A stretch of DNA of 64,000 nucleotides from Diadema setosum (taxonomy: Eukaryota; Echinodermata; Echinoidea; Diadematoida; Diadematidae). Within the stretch, counting starts at the first letter, position 1. Each line of letters opens with the position of its first letter. This document shows, piece by piece, positions 28,561 through 60,045 of the stretch. The stretch spans positions 18,171,706 to 18,235,705 of the forward strand of contig NC_092693.1 in the NCBI RefSeq assembly GCF_964275005.1, in the 5' to 3' direction. A model generated the notes under the pieces. It ran no database searches and had not been told where the DNA came from. It worked only from the letters and a program-made list of their open reading frames with translations. Made by a program: the position numbers and the translations under genes.

Positions 28561-31500
28561 GTAAATTCAGCCAATTTCAGGCATGGCATGGGCCATGGCA
28601 TGGCATTAGCAACGATCTTTAGGTTTTTAACCAAAACCTCATGGCAAGGATCATTTGCAGGATTATGTAGACTTATATCAGTGAAATGAGTAATGTACAG
28701 CCGCACTACAGGTAACCGTAGTCACTAAATACCAGTAGGGCCTACTATCACCAAGACTGCAAGAGACATTTGAGTAGAGTAATTTTTTAAATAATCTTCA
28801 GAAAACAGGTTGTTGTTTTTTAATAAGAGGAAAAAAAAGAAAAAAAATGTAAATTTACAGTGTAAATAGCAGCTTTGAAGGTCAACGCAGGACAGGTCAG
28901 GCTTGGTCTGCATCCCTAGTATAGTGCCATGATAGTCAACCTATTGATTGTGGACATCTTCGGCAAGACAAGACGAGACAATTTACCATACGGTCGCGGT
29001 ACGCCTACTCCACTGACCACTTTCACTGACAGTACACAGTGTAGGTCTACCACCAGGAGGACCAGTCCAGGTGGCATGCATGGCACCAGTTGCTGATAAA
29101 TTTGCCAGCCCAATCACTTCTGGCCCCTGCTCTGTCTTCAGTTTTTCCACTTCCTGGTTTCCACAGTTAGTTTCCACCAATGGCATTGCCTTTTGTTTGT
29201 GTTTTGAATTTCACTTCTTGTACCAAGGAAGTTTAACGATTTATAACAGGGGAGAGATGCAGATAGAGTTCCAACTTCAAACTGCCGGACCATCCCCGGC
29301 CACTGGCACTGCACTGGCTGACTTTTTCAGTTTTCAGTTTTCAATGGATGTTTCTAAAACTTTATCAAAGAATTCCACACAGCAGTTGTGAATTGTGGTG
29401 TCTACTACTACAACTAGAAAATGTACTTGTAAACATACCAGGTCCTGTATGCGCATGCACCTTGCCCTTGATGATCGGGGTTTGATGCACTCATCTTTGT
29501 TAGCAATCTGAAGATTCATTTTGAATGCCAACACAGTGTTGGCTGCCCATGATTCAACTAAACTGCTGTCCCAAATTCTACCACCTGCTTTGTGATCTAC
29601 AATGTAGACACCCATTTGCTATTGCGCTCGCGTGGTCAAATTTTGTCACTAGAGGTTGAACCTAGGTGAGGGTTTTTTAAATGAAGTGAAATTGTGAATT
29701 GTACATAATGATAGAGCAAATAAATTGAAAGTAGATTTCATTCAGAAATATGTGCAGAAATGTGAATCTTAGCTGTATAATATGACAGTATTTGAAATGG
29801 TATCACTGGAAAGCCAATTTGTCATTTTTCTTATCACTTCTGACTAATGAAACTGATATTGTGTATTAAATGATAGTAGATTTTACAGTTCTTTATTCAT
29901 TTGTTAGGGTAGTGTGAAGACATAAATTAAAGCTGAGTACCCGGTACTGGTAAACTTCATTTCTATTTGCTCATCAAGGTGCATTCAGTGCCATGTTCTT
30001 GAATGGATTCAGAAATCACATCTCTTTTATGGAAAGAAATGTCAGCACAGGACAGCTTCACGAGTCACAGAAACAACCTTTTGAAATTCCTGTAGTTTAA
30101 CTGTAGATGGATTGTGTTCCATTAAATGCCATCACTATTGAAAAATGTTCACACAGAGAAAATGATTAAATTGGCAACTTTGTTTGTCGCTAGCATTGCA
30201 ACTGAATTTTAGTGTTTACATGAACAGGCATATCACTTCCAGTCAACTTTCTAGAAACAAGACCTCGACAGAATTTGTATTTGATTCAAGTGATTGATAC
30301 AATGTTCTCTTCAAAATGAATTTCAAAATGTGTTTTTTGGTTTTGCTGAGATGGTTAATTTGAAAAGTTAGATGTAAACAGTGAGATGCAAGAAGCATTT
30401 GCAGGCAGCTTGTCTGCTTACCAAATCAGCATATCAGTACGACTCTCATTGTTTTTTTCTCTGTTGCAATCACGAATACCACTTCTAATTTTTGTCATGC
30501 AGGCCAAGAAGTGAAAGGCAGTTACCGGCCATTGCTGACCTTCCTGCACCAGTCGGGTACTTTGAGCGTTCTGTGCCTGATACTGCACAACATGACAGGG
30601 ACTCAAGTTTGGTAGTCAAGGTGAGGTACAGTAATCCTGGCATCATATGACAAAATCCAGATTGTCACAAACATTTAACTATAAAAATACGCCCTCAACA
30701 AAACCACCTGTGATTTCAAGCTCTCCATAGTTTTCTTTGCTTTTTTTTTTTTTTTTTTTTTGAAGTTCAGAATCAAAATAGCAGTACAAGTTGTACATGA
30801 AGTTCTACTATGGTATGGATGCAAAAGTTAAACTGTGTTACATGTACTTGCTTCTTTGACATTTTCCATTTGAAAATAGCTCATATATGTGATAACGGGG
30901 GCGGATCCAGGAATTCCGTGAAGGGAGGGCACAAAGCGAGGGAGTGAATTCCGGTATTCATTAGCTGACAAGCAAAAAAAAAAAAAAAGAAGAAGAAAAA
31001 AAAGAGGGGGATGGGGGCTTAGTGAAAACTTCTTGCTTTCTCGTGCCACTTCCATGTTTCATCAGCTAACAAGCAATGACAAAAAAGGCTTTAGCACAAT
31101 GTCCCCTGATATTGTATGATTTCATTTATACTTTTTCTTTTTCTCTTCTTATATAAAAAGAAATGAAAGGGGAAAGGGGGAGTGCGCCTGGTGCCCCCCC
31201 CCCCCCCCCCCCACCAATCCACCACTGTGATAAGGTTTGGAATGCACTTAGTTGAGTTTAATTCACTTTTATTGTCCATTTCTTGAAATCTGTTTTGTGT
31301 GCTGTATGCATACATATTTGTACAAGACACAGGTATAGCATAAGTTTATAGTAATGAAAGGTGTGCATACACTGATTGTACAATACTAAAATATCAGTTT
31401 CAGTGATTGCAAACACGTGACATTAGTAAAAGTACCGTTATTGAGTTGTACTGAGTAGAATTTGTGTGTGGGTGTAATTTACATGCATGCAGGTGTGTAC

Positions 31501-33347
31501 ATTTGTATGTGTGTGTCAAAGTGAGGTGCTGTATTTAAGAATTTGAATTTATTTTTCCTGAAATTGCTTTTCATTATGGTGTTGTTGTCTTATTTGTGGT
31601 CCTCCTGTCTTCAATAGAAATGCTGGGACATAGCACTGGCTCCATTAAAGCAGCTACCAATGAATCTGTTCCTGATGTACATGGCAGGCAGCTCCATCTC
31701 CATCTTTCCCATCATGATGGTCGGCATGATGCTATGGCGACCCATCCAGGCCCTGATGTCCCTCAAAGCAAGTGGGTTCAATGAGTGCACACCGAGAATT
31801 TGGTTTTGTTTCATGTCCCATGTAGTTTGGCATGTTCCCATTCTTTCTCTCTCTTATGAATATGTGGGACATCAAGACCCAGTACCGGTAGCATGGCCGT
31901 GCCATGGACTGGTTAACCTGGCGTGACTGGGATACACAGTCAACCTTGCCTAAGTCAAATCTATTTGGACCGAAGAAATAGCTTCAACTTGGAGAAAATT
32001 TGACTTATGAGGGATTAAAATCAATGGAATACATGTATAAAGAGAAGAGGACTTGTAAAGACCTTCAACTTAGGCAATTATTAGACTTATGTGAGGTCCA
32101 CTTTTTAAAGCAAGATTGACTGTGCTTTAGAATCCCCAGAATGGATTCTGTACAACTTTATCACTGATCTCTTAGTATGACAAGTACACACACAGCCGAA
32201 ATTCGTTCGACTGGAAAATATGCGCTTTGATGCACATATCAACTGACGGTGCTATTCTTGGTTTTCGAGTATACCTTGGTAGGCAGCCAGCGAATGAAGA
32301 TCAATTCAATCAAACCACCCATGTTTTCTCAGCCTACTGGGTCTTTATTGAAAAGCTGCTGCTGTGTCACACATATTTTGTGTCTTTATGCCATTATATC
32401 TAATATCATCTGTCCCATAAACTGTTGCTGCAGAAGTGGAGATTGTTCTTCCTGAGACAGAATTGGCAGAAGCACTTGGTTTAACACAGACATTATTTTC
32501 GTCCCCCCCCCCCCCCCCTGCTGAATTTAGCATACAAGATGCTGGAAGGTAGTCCCCAAGCTCTCATTCAGAAGATAGTGTACTTCATAGCCAACCTACT
32601 GGGTATAGCCCTGGCCCTCTACAAGTGTTCATCCATGGGGCTGCTACCGACACACTCATCAGACTGGCTGTCGTTTCTGGAGCCACAGCAGGTGAGTTTG
32701 TGCAGCTTAGGCCTGTTCATTAGAATGTATCCGGGAAGTTAGTTTCAATACATGCAGTAATGGATTTAGTATGTACATGTTCACCACCTGTGTAATCAGA
32801 CTTTTGTATTTATTGTGTGGTTTAATTTATCAGACGTAGACTATCTAATATGGAAGGACTCTCCCCCTATGTTTCTCATTTTCTTTCAGTCAATGACCCT
32901 TTCTGCCTCTCTGTGTACCAGTTTTTGCCTATTAATAAATTGTTACTTGTGCCTATTCATGTGATTCCTATTGTAATTAGTTGGGACTTAAAGGATGTAA
33001 ACTGCCCAAACTATGGATGAGTTGAGGCTGTCCTATGTCCAACAGATAAATGCATGTGTTTGTTCACATCTTACATTCTGAACCTTTCTGGTCATCAATA
33101 ATATTGTCGTCGTCGTCATCATCATCATCATCCCAAACATAATTTTGGTTTGTGAGCAGCTGTGTAATTGATTTCCAGTTGATGCCTCAATGTCTCAAAC
33201 CTATTGAAAACTTACGTACAGCTTTGGGATTTCACAAAGTGTCAGTTTATTATCACCTGGATGTATTGTTTGTATGTTTTCTTTTGGCCTTTCTGTTTTT
33301 ATCATTTACAGAGAGTGGAGTATTCAGGAGGTGGAATGGTTCTGTAA
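28484..33347 (+). CDS. EMC4: ER membrane protein complex subunit 4
   Basis: Subunit of the EMC, which inserts transmembrane segments into the ER membrane (family knowledge). Five exons splice in phase to 181 residues, against 183 in human. A hydrophilic N-terminus ([20 protein letters not shown]) is followed by [13 protein letters not shown] and [20 protein letters not shown] first hydrophobic region ([10 protein letters not shown]...MMVGMMLW) precedes [10 protein letters not shown]; a second ([18 protein letters not shown]) precedes [18 protein letters not shown]. The protein ends EYSGGGMVL, like human EFSGGGLLL. Exons are 28484-28560, 30503-30620, 31618-31771, 32531-32691 and 33312-33347. 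The acceptor of exon 4 follows a C16 homopolymer. Introns hold a CAGGGGCGGATCC MITE (30896) and a CAGTCAAC MITE (31937). Confidence 0.97.
28561..30502. other. EMC4 intron 1
   Basis: Nothing recognisable beyond short A- and T-runs. No exon or clear repeat element was supported. Confidence 0.6.
30503..30620 (+). CDS. EMC4: EMC4 coding exon 2
   Basis: Reads [20 protein letters not shown] then [19 protein letters not shown]. Acceptor CATGCAG; donor AAG/GTGAGG. Aligns with the human YPVGYLDKQVPDT region. Confidence 0.93.
30896..31227. mobile_element. MITE, CAGGGGCGGATCC family, copy 2 (EMC4 intron 2)
   Basis: 332 bp. Left end CGGGGGCGGATCCAGGAATT, right end a C17 run then AATCCACCACTG. TGATAA flanks both sides (30890-30895, 31228-31233). 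Longer than the other copies; the inner phrase cattagctgacaagca recurs in a diverged form about 110 bases on. Confidence 0.75.
31618..31771 (+). CDS. EMC4: EMC4 coding exon 3
   Basis: Reads [20 protein letters not shown] and ends [12 protein letters not shown] plus one base before GTGGGT. Contains the first hydrophobic region. Confidence 0.97.
31937..32122. mobile_element. MITE, CAGTCAAC family, copy 2 (EMC4 intron 3)
   Basis: 186 bp. Begins CAGTCAACCTTGCCTAAGTC and ends AAGCAAGATTGACTG. Same plan as 17997-18189. Confidence 0.65.
32531..32691 (+). CDS. EMC4: EMC4 coding exon 4
   Basis: Reads [20 protein letters not shown] and later [20 protein letters not shown] before GTGAGT. Acceptor TTTAG, with a C16 run at 32503-32518 as its pyrimidine tract. 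Confidence 0.97.
33312..33347 (+). CDS. EMC4: EMC4 coding exon 5 (terminal)
   Basis: Eleven residues [11 protein letters not shown] and a TAA stop after a TTTACAG acceptor. Matches human RMEFSGGGLLL, so this tiny exon is secure. Confidence 0.95.
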   Translation, partial: RVEYSGGGMVL

Positions 33348-33391
33348 TTGGAAAAGAGAATGAAAACTTGGAGCCAGGAAATGAACACAAA

Positions 33392-33520
33392 TGTTTAAAT
33401 AAACCCTGCTGTGCAATCGATGTAGAGTTTGAGGAGGAAGTATACTACTGTTGCCAGTGTGAATCCTACTTGTGTGCAGAAATGGTATTGAAACACACTT
33501 GCAGACAGGAGATAGGGTGT
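33392..33520 (+). other. B-box-like Cys/His pattern in the EMC4 3'UTR, alternate frame
   Basis: Within a 204-codon open frame (33152-33766) that overlaps the last EMC4 exon in a different frame. The segment reads EEEVYYCCQCESYLCAEMVL then KHTC, resembling the C-x2-C-x4-C...H spacing of B-box zinc fingers, but the expected fourth ligand before the final His is missing. May be a decayed TRIM or transposon fragment, or chance. Confidence 0.2.
33398..33403 (+). promoter_or_regulatory. Candidate EMC4 polyadenylation signal
   Basis: AATAAA 50 bases after the EMC4 stop. Another AATAAA at 35426-35431 would give a roughly 2.1-kb 3'UTR instead. Confidence 0.35.
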
Positions 33521-35794
33521 GCGTCAACCGCTAGGGATGATCCACTGCACTTTGCTGACACTGTTTGGACGGTCCATCCCAAGCCACTAGGCCACTTTCG
33601 TGGATATTGTGCGAGTGTGAATTCTCAGTTGAATGGTTATGAGAAACAAATTATTTCATTCTTTATTCAAAGCAGGCGTTTTATATCAAACAGGATTTTT
33701 CCCCTTTTTTCACTTCAACAGAATTTTTCTGTGATGTCATATAAAAACATGCCATGGAAATCATAATTATAAAAATCCCATAATCATTCCATTGGCTAAT
33801 GTAAATTGTCTAAAGACATAACAATTTTTCTTTCCTTATTCCATTTGTTCCCCTGCTAGCAAAATCTGAAACCTATCTCATAATATATTTCATAATACCT
33901 TTTATCAATTATTTGTTATACATGTATTATTATGTGACTGTTATAGCATATGGTGTGCAAGTGCTTTGGTAAAGCAATTCACTTAAAGTCCCATTGTGCT
34001 TGCAACAATGGGAGTTCTCTGTATATTTTGTGATAGATTGACTGGCAGTAAAGGAGATTGCATAATGCATTGACTTGTAGGGGAAGATCGAGAGTAGTAC
34101 TGCTTGCTGAAGAGAGAAAATCTCCACAGTTATTATGCATGTCAAGCTGCAGCACTGGAAAGACTAGATGGGATGCAGTATAGCACAGCAGTCAGTATTT
34201 AAAGTGGAACAGAATTAGTGATACTCAGATGAGCTGTTTATGGTGTAAGGTGCTCATTCCGGGCAGCCTTCTCTTTATACAACATTTCATATTGATGCTT
34301 GATGTGCTACTGTGTGTACAGCATATATCCTGCTATGCAGGGCAAGTTTGTGTCATAAATGGCCAGTCATGTCATGTGTTGCATGGTATTGAGGTGATTA
34401 ACAAAGTGAGGTTTGGACCTAGATACAACAGTGTGTGACCTTTGCTCTATGGATATTTATTCAGCCATATACGCCGAACCCATATCACTGGAAATACCAG
34501 TTTCTTGCTGAGACTTTCTAGAAGTGTTTAGCGTGCTTACTTTCACTGCTTTTGCATCATAAACAGTACAAGTGTTATGCCAAAAGTCATGCCCTAAGTA
34601 AATTCCGACTGTGTATTATTTGATAGAAATATTTCGAAATCAAACTTCTGCACTGAGCATTTATGGCCATATGCTATAAAACAGTGTAGCCTTTTGAAAA
34701 TGGCTTATGTGTTTTCAGTATTGTCTTGATTAACATGAACGTTTTGCATGGATTTTTCTGTTTGTGTCGTTTAATACTGCAGATCCTGATTTGTATTTGT
34801 TACGTCAGTATGTTAGTGTATACACCATATTATGATAATAAGCACAATAGTTGTTTGCAGCAGATAGGAAGTCAAACATCATTTTAGGGAGTTGGATGAA
34901 GAACGAACATGTAAATGTGCAATTGATGCTCGAATGATACTCTGGGCAACGGTAAATCTGCATGTCAGAAAGTGTCTGCATTTATTTGTAAAGAGAGTGA
35001 TAATTACACTGTGGGATATTAGTGCTAAAATGTAGATTTTCTACTGAAATGAACAAAAACAAACAAGCAAACAAATAAACAAGCAAATGTTTTGTTCCAT
35101 CCTGTCTAATCAACTCACATGTATGTAACTGTGTAAAATCAAAGATTCTTGAAATCCCAGCCCTGTCTGTGATCACTACTTCATGTATGCCTAGGTTAGA
35201 TATGTTTAAGTACAGTGTATGAATTCACAGAGTTCTACAGTACGGTATTTGTATTTTGGGTAGAAATCTTTCTTTAATTCCAATCAGTATTGCCGTATGC
35301 AATGTTACACTATACTTCTGGCGCAAGCTGCTCTGCCCAAGCCATGAGATTGACAAAATTTAATGTGAATGTAACACTTTTGGTGACAGTCATTTAGAAC
35401 CTGAATGAATTTATTTCACTCTTCAAATAAAGTCTGTAATTGTATCAAAGGCACAAATCTACAACTGAATTTGAGTCATGTTTGTGTGATACGTGTATTG
35501 GTGCATGCTGTTCAACCATTAGCGTTGTGGGTACACATATAAAATAATACATTTCAACCAAAGAGCTAAATTGCTCTTTGCATTAACAGTCTATAGTTAA
35601 TTGTGTGTGAACCCTTAGGGATGGTGTTTGGTGCATACCATTCCCAGGCAAAGGGAATTATATGAAATTAGAACAGATAACCTAATATGTACTTGTAATG
35701 AACATACATATGCTCATAAAGAGTGTTTTTTTTTTTTCTTTAATACACACAAACACATACGTGTACATGTACACAGCACAAAGCCCACACTCAG
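33404..35794. other. EMC4 downstream region, no gene recognised
   Basis: AT-rich; probably 3'UTR then intergenic DNA. No repeat with clear ends and no conserved coding frame seen. Confidence 0.5.
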
Positions 35795-35940
35795 CAGGGG
35801 TAGATCCAGGAATTCCATAAAGGGGAGGTGCCTTTACAGACATCCCCCCCCCCCCATTTTTTCTTTTTATTTCTTTTGTTTTAACAAAAAATACAAGAGG
35901 GGGCGCGCGCCCGGTGCGGCCCCCTCTGGATCCGTCACTG
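35795..35940. mobile_element. MITE, CAGGGGCGGATCC family, copy 3
   Basis: 146 bp from CAGGGGTAGATCCAGGAATT to CTCTGGATCCGTCACTG, with CTCAG on each side (35790-35794, 35941-35945). Confidence 0.8.
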
Positions 35941-37165
35941 CTCAGACATTTGTACAATGACGCGTACCACTGCACACACACAGCCCTGCTTGTGCATGCA
36001 CACTCTCAGTCTACTTAGTGTCGGCCTGAAATGGAAAAAAAACAAAACAAAACAAGGCTAAACGAGGACAGACATGATGTGTGGACACATAGCCCTCTGT
36101 CCACACATTGACTTATTTTTCATCAAAATCAGATAAAAGATTTTTTATCAGTCTAATAATCAATAGTTATCAATAGTTATTCGTCAATCTGAGACAATTA
36201 TAATTGCATTCACATGTGATATACACATTAGATGAGGTGACATCTTTACCAACAACAAGTAGCTTTCACATATATAATGCAACTTTATTATAAACTACAA
36301 CTGATTTCCGAAGAAAAAAAAAAGAGTAGCAGATAAAACTGGCTGAGCTGTTCAAGGAAAGCAATTCCACATATTATATGTTCAAGTTGGTTGGCATACA
36401 CTCACATTGAAGGAGGGGACATTGTATTGATCAAAGTCAGACCTACAATAAGTGTGTGGAATTCTAAATTTTCACATGTTTTCACTTAACATGTTTGTAC
36501 TGTAACAGGGTAATTATGTGAGTGAAATGAGGTGATGATATCATTGCCTCACAGTCTTTATTGACTACACCCAAATCATTTTTTTTTTTCACTCTACATT
36601 TAAAAGAATAAAATTGTAGCATTCCCATCGTTTACTATTGTAGTTTTGTTGCAATAGCCTAGCAATGGTGGCTTTATGGGGAAACAATTGCAGCTGCTGG
36701 ATCAACGAAAAATACTTTTTTGTTGTTGTTTTTTTTTCTCAAACTGGTTGTCTGGAGTCTGGAGTTTAAATGACATACATGTAATTCACTTTTTCTTTGC
36801 ATCACCTCTGGTTAATTTGCATCGGTTGCAATATCACTACAGGTAGGCCTACAGTGTAAGTACCGTACTTGGTGAATACATGAGGCACTTCGAAAGTCAA
36901 TAACATGCATTTTCCTTTTCAGATCTGTTAGTACATTTTCCCATCTTACACTGGCGTGAAATTGGAACAGCTAGTGCATGCAACTCGGGTCCATGACAAA
37001 TAAGAAATGTTCTTTTTTCTCCATCATAATTATGTTTCCAAATGAATTCAGCCACGATCACCTCTCCTAATATGCATGTATGTGACCAATACAAGTGCAC
37101 CGGTATGTTGCAGTAATGGTATAGTATGTCCTCGAAGCGAATATTATTCACGGGCGGGGGTTCTC
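35941..37165. other. Intergenic, no gene recognised
   Basis: AT-rich DNA with short A/T runs only. Confidence 0.5.
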
Positions 37166-37579
37166 TTTTAACCCATAAAGGTACACGACTTTTCATGGGT
37201 TTAAATTAATCAGCTTTCACTCCTCAAATTGGCAACAATCATTAATTTTCTACCTTCATACATGGTCTGAAAAATACATTTTGAATATTACACGAGTTAT
37301 AACAAATTATTCTTTTGAAATTTCAAGAAAATATTGCCAACTTTTATTTTATAATAGTGATTACATGTTTTCACTGGTCTTGCAAATTTATAGCACATCA
37401 TGATTAGCTGAATTTAAATGGCTTTTACTTGAAAACGGTACGACATATTTGAACGTGGTATGAAATTGATCAGTACATTTTTTTCTTTCTGATCATATAT
37501 CATTTATACTTGCTTCCAGACAGGAATAATAGAAACTGTAAAAGTGCTTTAGGAAACACTGTACCTCTATGGGTTAAAA
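37166..37579. mobile_element. Inverted-repeat element, TTTTAACCCATAAAGGTAC ends
   Basis: 414 bp. Left end TTTTAACCCATAAAGGTAC, right end GTACCTCTATGGGTTAAAA. No clear target duplication and no gene. Confidence 0.65.
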
Positions 37580-37927
37580 ATGTATTTTTTCATCTTAGTA
37601 AATTTTGTTGATATTGGAAATTAGGAAAAGTATTTACTGAATGATTGCTATGGAATTGAATGTGGAAATAAAATAAAATAAAATAAACAAGTAAAAGGCC
37701 TCTGGCAGTCTCCCCTTCATTATACAATTCATAATAGTAGTTGTCTTGACTTAGAAACAGTTGAAATGTCACAGAATTCTTTCTTTATAAACATGTGCAT
37801 AGAATATTCTTTACCTGGTATGCTGCAAATTATGTCATCACAATTGTGATATCTGATAACCATCTTCTTTCACAGGAATTTATTAAATAACTTTAAAATT
37901 ATGACTAATATAATTAACTGTAAGTTT

Positions 37928-38560
37928 ACAACCTAAAATGACCTTTGACCTTCATCATTCAAGATTCAAGATTCAAGATCATTTATCAAATAACTTGTGA
38001 AGTGTAATTCTCATTACATTATTGGTTATAACTGATATAAATTATGTCCAAGTTCAATACTATCTTGAACAAGTTTCTTAGAATTTGATGAAATGATTTT
38101 ATAATCAAGACTAAAATATATAATTTTCTGTAAGTTGATAGACCTTAAATAACCTTCGACCTTGATCATGTGACCCCAAAGTCTTGTCACATGATTGGAA
38201 TACCTGATAACCATTATGTGCTAGTTACATGGAAAAAGAAGCAATACTTTGAAAATAATTTTGAAATGAAGACAAATTATCAAACTTTCTAAAATTTTAT
38301 TGACCTGAAATGACCTTTGACAATGGTCATGTGACCTGAAGTTGTCATCACATGATTGGAAATACCTGATAATCATTATGCTCAAGTTATAAGGAAAAAG
38401 AACCTATACTTTGAAACTTATTGTTAAAAAAACAAAATCAAAATGAAAACAAAATCTTAACCTTTGGTTAAGTTTTTGATGTTGATGCCCCAAAACACTC
38501 TAAGTTTACTGACCTCGAGTGAGCTTTGACCTTAATCATGTGATCTGAAATTCATATGGA
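37928..38560 (+). repeat. Diverged tandem array, about 160-210 bp period, with TGACCTTTGACC phrases
   Basis: Four units each carry (ga)cct(t/g)aaatgacctttgacctt-like text followed by atgtgacc, cacatgattggaatacctgataa and ggaaaaagaa. Phrase starts lie near 37931, 38143, 38300 and 38510. A (GATTCAA)3 stretch at about 37959-37980 may be an inserted retroelement tail. The first unit holds an exact TGACCTTTGACCT at 37939-37951. Confidence 0.6.
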
Positions 38561-38749
38561 ATGATCAGTGATACATGATCATCCTTAATGCCAAGTTTCA
38601 TGTAATGGAACAAAATACTTTTGAAATTGTGATGACATTTCAAAAATTTAACCTCCACGAGAAGATTTGTGTTGACGCCGCCGCCGCCGCGGAAAAGCGG
38701 CGCATGTGTCTCGCCTGCATGGCAGAACAAGACAAAAATCAAGGAGGTA

Positions 38750-38962
38750 CATTCTAAAAAATTAAGTGCTATTTTAGCACTTTTAAGGGCACGTACAGGG
38801 ACGTGCACTTTTAGTGCTGATTTGTTAGCACTTGAGGTGCTAAAACAGCAATTGGCATACAACAGTTAGCACCTTTAAGTGCTAAAAATTCAGCACCAAA
38901 AGGGCAGGCCCTACAATATGTGCCCTTAAAAGTGCTAAAATAGCACTTCATTTTTTAGAGTG
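38750..38962. mobile_element. TA-flanked MITE at the 3' end of the MULE/SWIM gene
   Basis: 213 bp, with ends CATTCTAAAAAATTAAGTGC and GCACTTCATTTTTTAGAGTG (about 42-bp arms, nearly identical) and TA on both sides, as in Tc1/mariner-type insertions. Inner TTAGCAC/GTGCTAA phrases repeat many times, so the whole could fold. Confidence 0.85.
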
Positions 38963-38987
38963 TATTAGGGAAAAAACACACTTCATC

Positions 38988-57851
<18,864 letters not shown>

Positions 57852-59543
57852 GATGAAATTTGACAGTTCTCGATCGCATATACGTTCCATGTCAGATGTG
57901 TAACGTTACACAGAGAGAGTAGGCCTGTGCGGTCGCGAGCGAGTCGATAGGAGAGTCCGTAACTTTTTGTAACGCTCTTGCGCACTTCAGTCTTTCAGCT
58001 TATGAATGATTCATGACATGTCCCACAGCGTTTCCATGTACGGAAAAAATATTCGCGTCCTGCAACAATATACCACCCACTGAACTCTATCTATTGGAAG
58101 CACCACCTCTCTGTGATTGTACCACCAAGGTTGCATTACTATAACGTTAGGTGCTCTTACTTCAAATAAGTGTTTCATTTTCGTCGCAAGCGAGCATTAT
58201 TATTTTGTTGTTGATGTAGCATGCACGTGGGATTTGTTAGTCTTTTATCCAGTCGTCTGGCACCCCCGTTGCACTCGGACATTGAAGCATCTCGTGTCCG
58301 TATGAGCAACAATAAGAGAAAACGAATGGCAACGGGCGGTACTGTAAATCTGATGTTTATCACTGTAACTTTGCCAACTGATGTTGCAGCAGGGACGACA
58401 CACAGTTTGCTGTGCTTCTTGTTCAACTTTTGGTAGGTATAGAGTGAATTGTAAACAAATGGAATATAGGCCTATTGTGCATGAGCTGCATGCACGTGAA
58501 CGTTTGATCAGATTCAGTCGATATTGGTCGAGGAGTGCAAGACGCACGCACGTGTGTCAGATCTGCGTGTTGTGACCAGCCCCACGTGTTCAATAGCGTG
58601 TATTGTCAATGTCATATTGATCATAAATGATCATGATGATGATGATGTAGGCAACCTACAGTAGGTTAATGTGGGAAAGCGAGTGCGCGATCAGAGGCCA
58701 ACCAAGTCACTAGCAATATTGCCAGTGCAGTGCAATGCCAATGGAAACCACTTCATTCACTGCCTTCCCTTAAACCATTGTCACCTCATAAATGCCTAGA
58801 CTACCTGTCAGCTGTGAAACGCGGCAGTGAACGAGTTCTCAGCACTTAAATGAGTAAGGCCTATGACAATGTGCTTTTCTATATTAATTGTATATCGACG
58901 ATCATGACGATGTAAATTTATGTCAATGCTTCAAATCAAATTCCACAAACTCTATTTCAACCAAAATTTGACAAAAATGATTGATGGAAATGACCAATAT
59001 TTCCAATCTGCAATCGCTCAAACAAGCACAGTTCACTTAGTCTTATAATGAAGTTATATTCGAATCAAATTCAAATTGCTTATCAGGAAGTGCTGATCAT
59101 GTTGATATCGACGTGACGCCGACTTTCATGTCATCGCTCAATTTGGGGGGGGGGGGGGGGGCCAACAACTCGCTCTTTGCTTCACAAGCCTCTAACCATG
59201 CTAACGTTAAATCTAATTTGCAATCATGGTGTGGCATATATTGCCTGCACAAATCACATCTTAAAGCTATAAATTTACTTTAGCCATCTATACATGTATG
59301 CATGCAACACATATCTTCATGAGCTGTAACTACACGCAGCCGCTGTCGCGAATCGCGACAGCGCTGCACCTCTATTCCTTCGCGGACGTTGTTATCATTC
59401 ACTGTTTCCTTCATGAATATCTTTATTAATCGTGGAAAACTAAAATATAAGGAATTATCGTAATCTATGACCATCATTCAATAACCGGTATGCGATTTTT
59501 TGTTTAATTACGTCTAAAACTTACCGAAATCTATGGCTGAAAT
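57852..59543. other. Upstream space of the MULE/SWIM gene
   Basis: The first 150 bases are CpG-rich (ggtcgcgagcgagtcg) and may hold the minus-strand promoter. The rest has a G14 run at about 59145-59161 and no recognised gene. Confidence 0.4.
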
Positions 59544-59546
59544 CAG

Positions 59547-59682
59547 GGGGGTGTTTCATGAAACTTTTTGTCAGTGATTTACACCAACAACTGTTAAAAG
59601 CTACTGAAATCCTTGCGTCTGATTGGCTGATAGCAGATTTGTCGGTGAAAACCTCCGACGAACTCGTTGATGAAACGCCCCC
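59547..59682. mobile_element. MITE of the GGGCCCGTTTCAT family, reverse copy
   Basis: Ends GGGGGTGTTTCATGAAACTT and GTTGATGAAACGCCCCC, again with CAG on both sides. The core agctactgaaatccttgcg is the reverse of the core at 56042-56195. Confidence 0.8.
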
Positions 59683-59859
59683 CAGGTCTGTATACTGCTT
59701 CACTCCTCATCTGCGTGTTATATGAATGGCATTCACTCTCGTATACTACAACGTAGGTAGTCGGAGATAGTCGGATGACCCCGACTAAAAAAGGTCAAAT
59801 CATTGCCGGTGCAGCACGCGCTGATCTACTACAAGTTTTACGTAACACATGAAACGCAC

Positions 59860-59946
59860 GGGCGCACGGGCGTAGGTAAAAAGCAACCACTTCTGAATGC
59901 GCATGCGTGGTAGTTTGTTGATTTTTTGAAGCTCTCGAAGGAAAAG
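59860..59946 (+). promoter_or_regulatory. Possible PRMT7 promoter
   Basis: Contains TGCGCATGCGTG (59898-59909), close to the NRF1 consensus, in a CpG-enriched stretch 1.6 kb upstream of the PRMT7 coding exon. Inference. Confidence 0.35.
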
Positions 59947-60045
59947 ATGCCACCGCACGATCTATACTCCGAAAAATTCAACAATAAGGTCTGGATACCA
60001 ACAAAACGCCGAATTCAACTCAACAATCAGGAAAATATGCTGTAG
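59947..60045 (+). other. Exon-like segment with short upstream ORF, possible PRMT7 5'UTR exon
   Basis: ATG at 59947 opens 32 codons (MPPHDLYSEKFNNKVWIPTK...) and stops with TAG exactly at a TAG/GTAAGT donor. Possible acceptor TTATTGACAG near 61393. If spliced to PRMT7 it would be an upstream ORF in the leader. Product not recognised. Confidence 0.3.

Noticed and set aside
36897-37196. 99-codon minus-strand frame
   Set aside because: Runs into the end of an inverted-repeat element and resembles no known protein.
58327-58434. Short plus-strand frame MATGGTVNLMFITVTLPTDV... stopping at TAG/GTATAG
   Set aside because: No conserved feature and a weak donor. Resembles the other two exon-like segments only in stopping at a GT.
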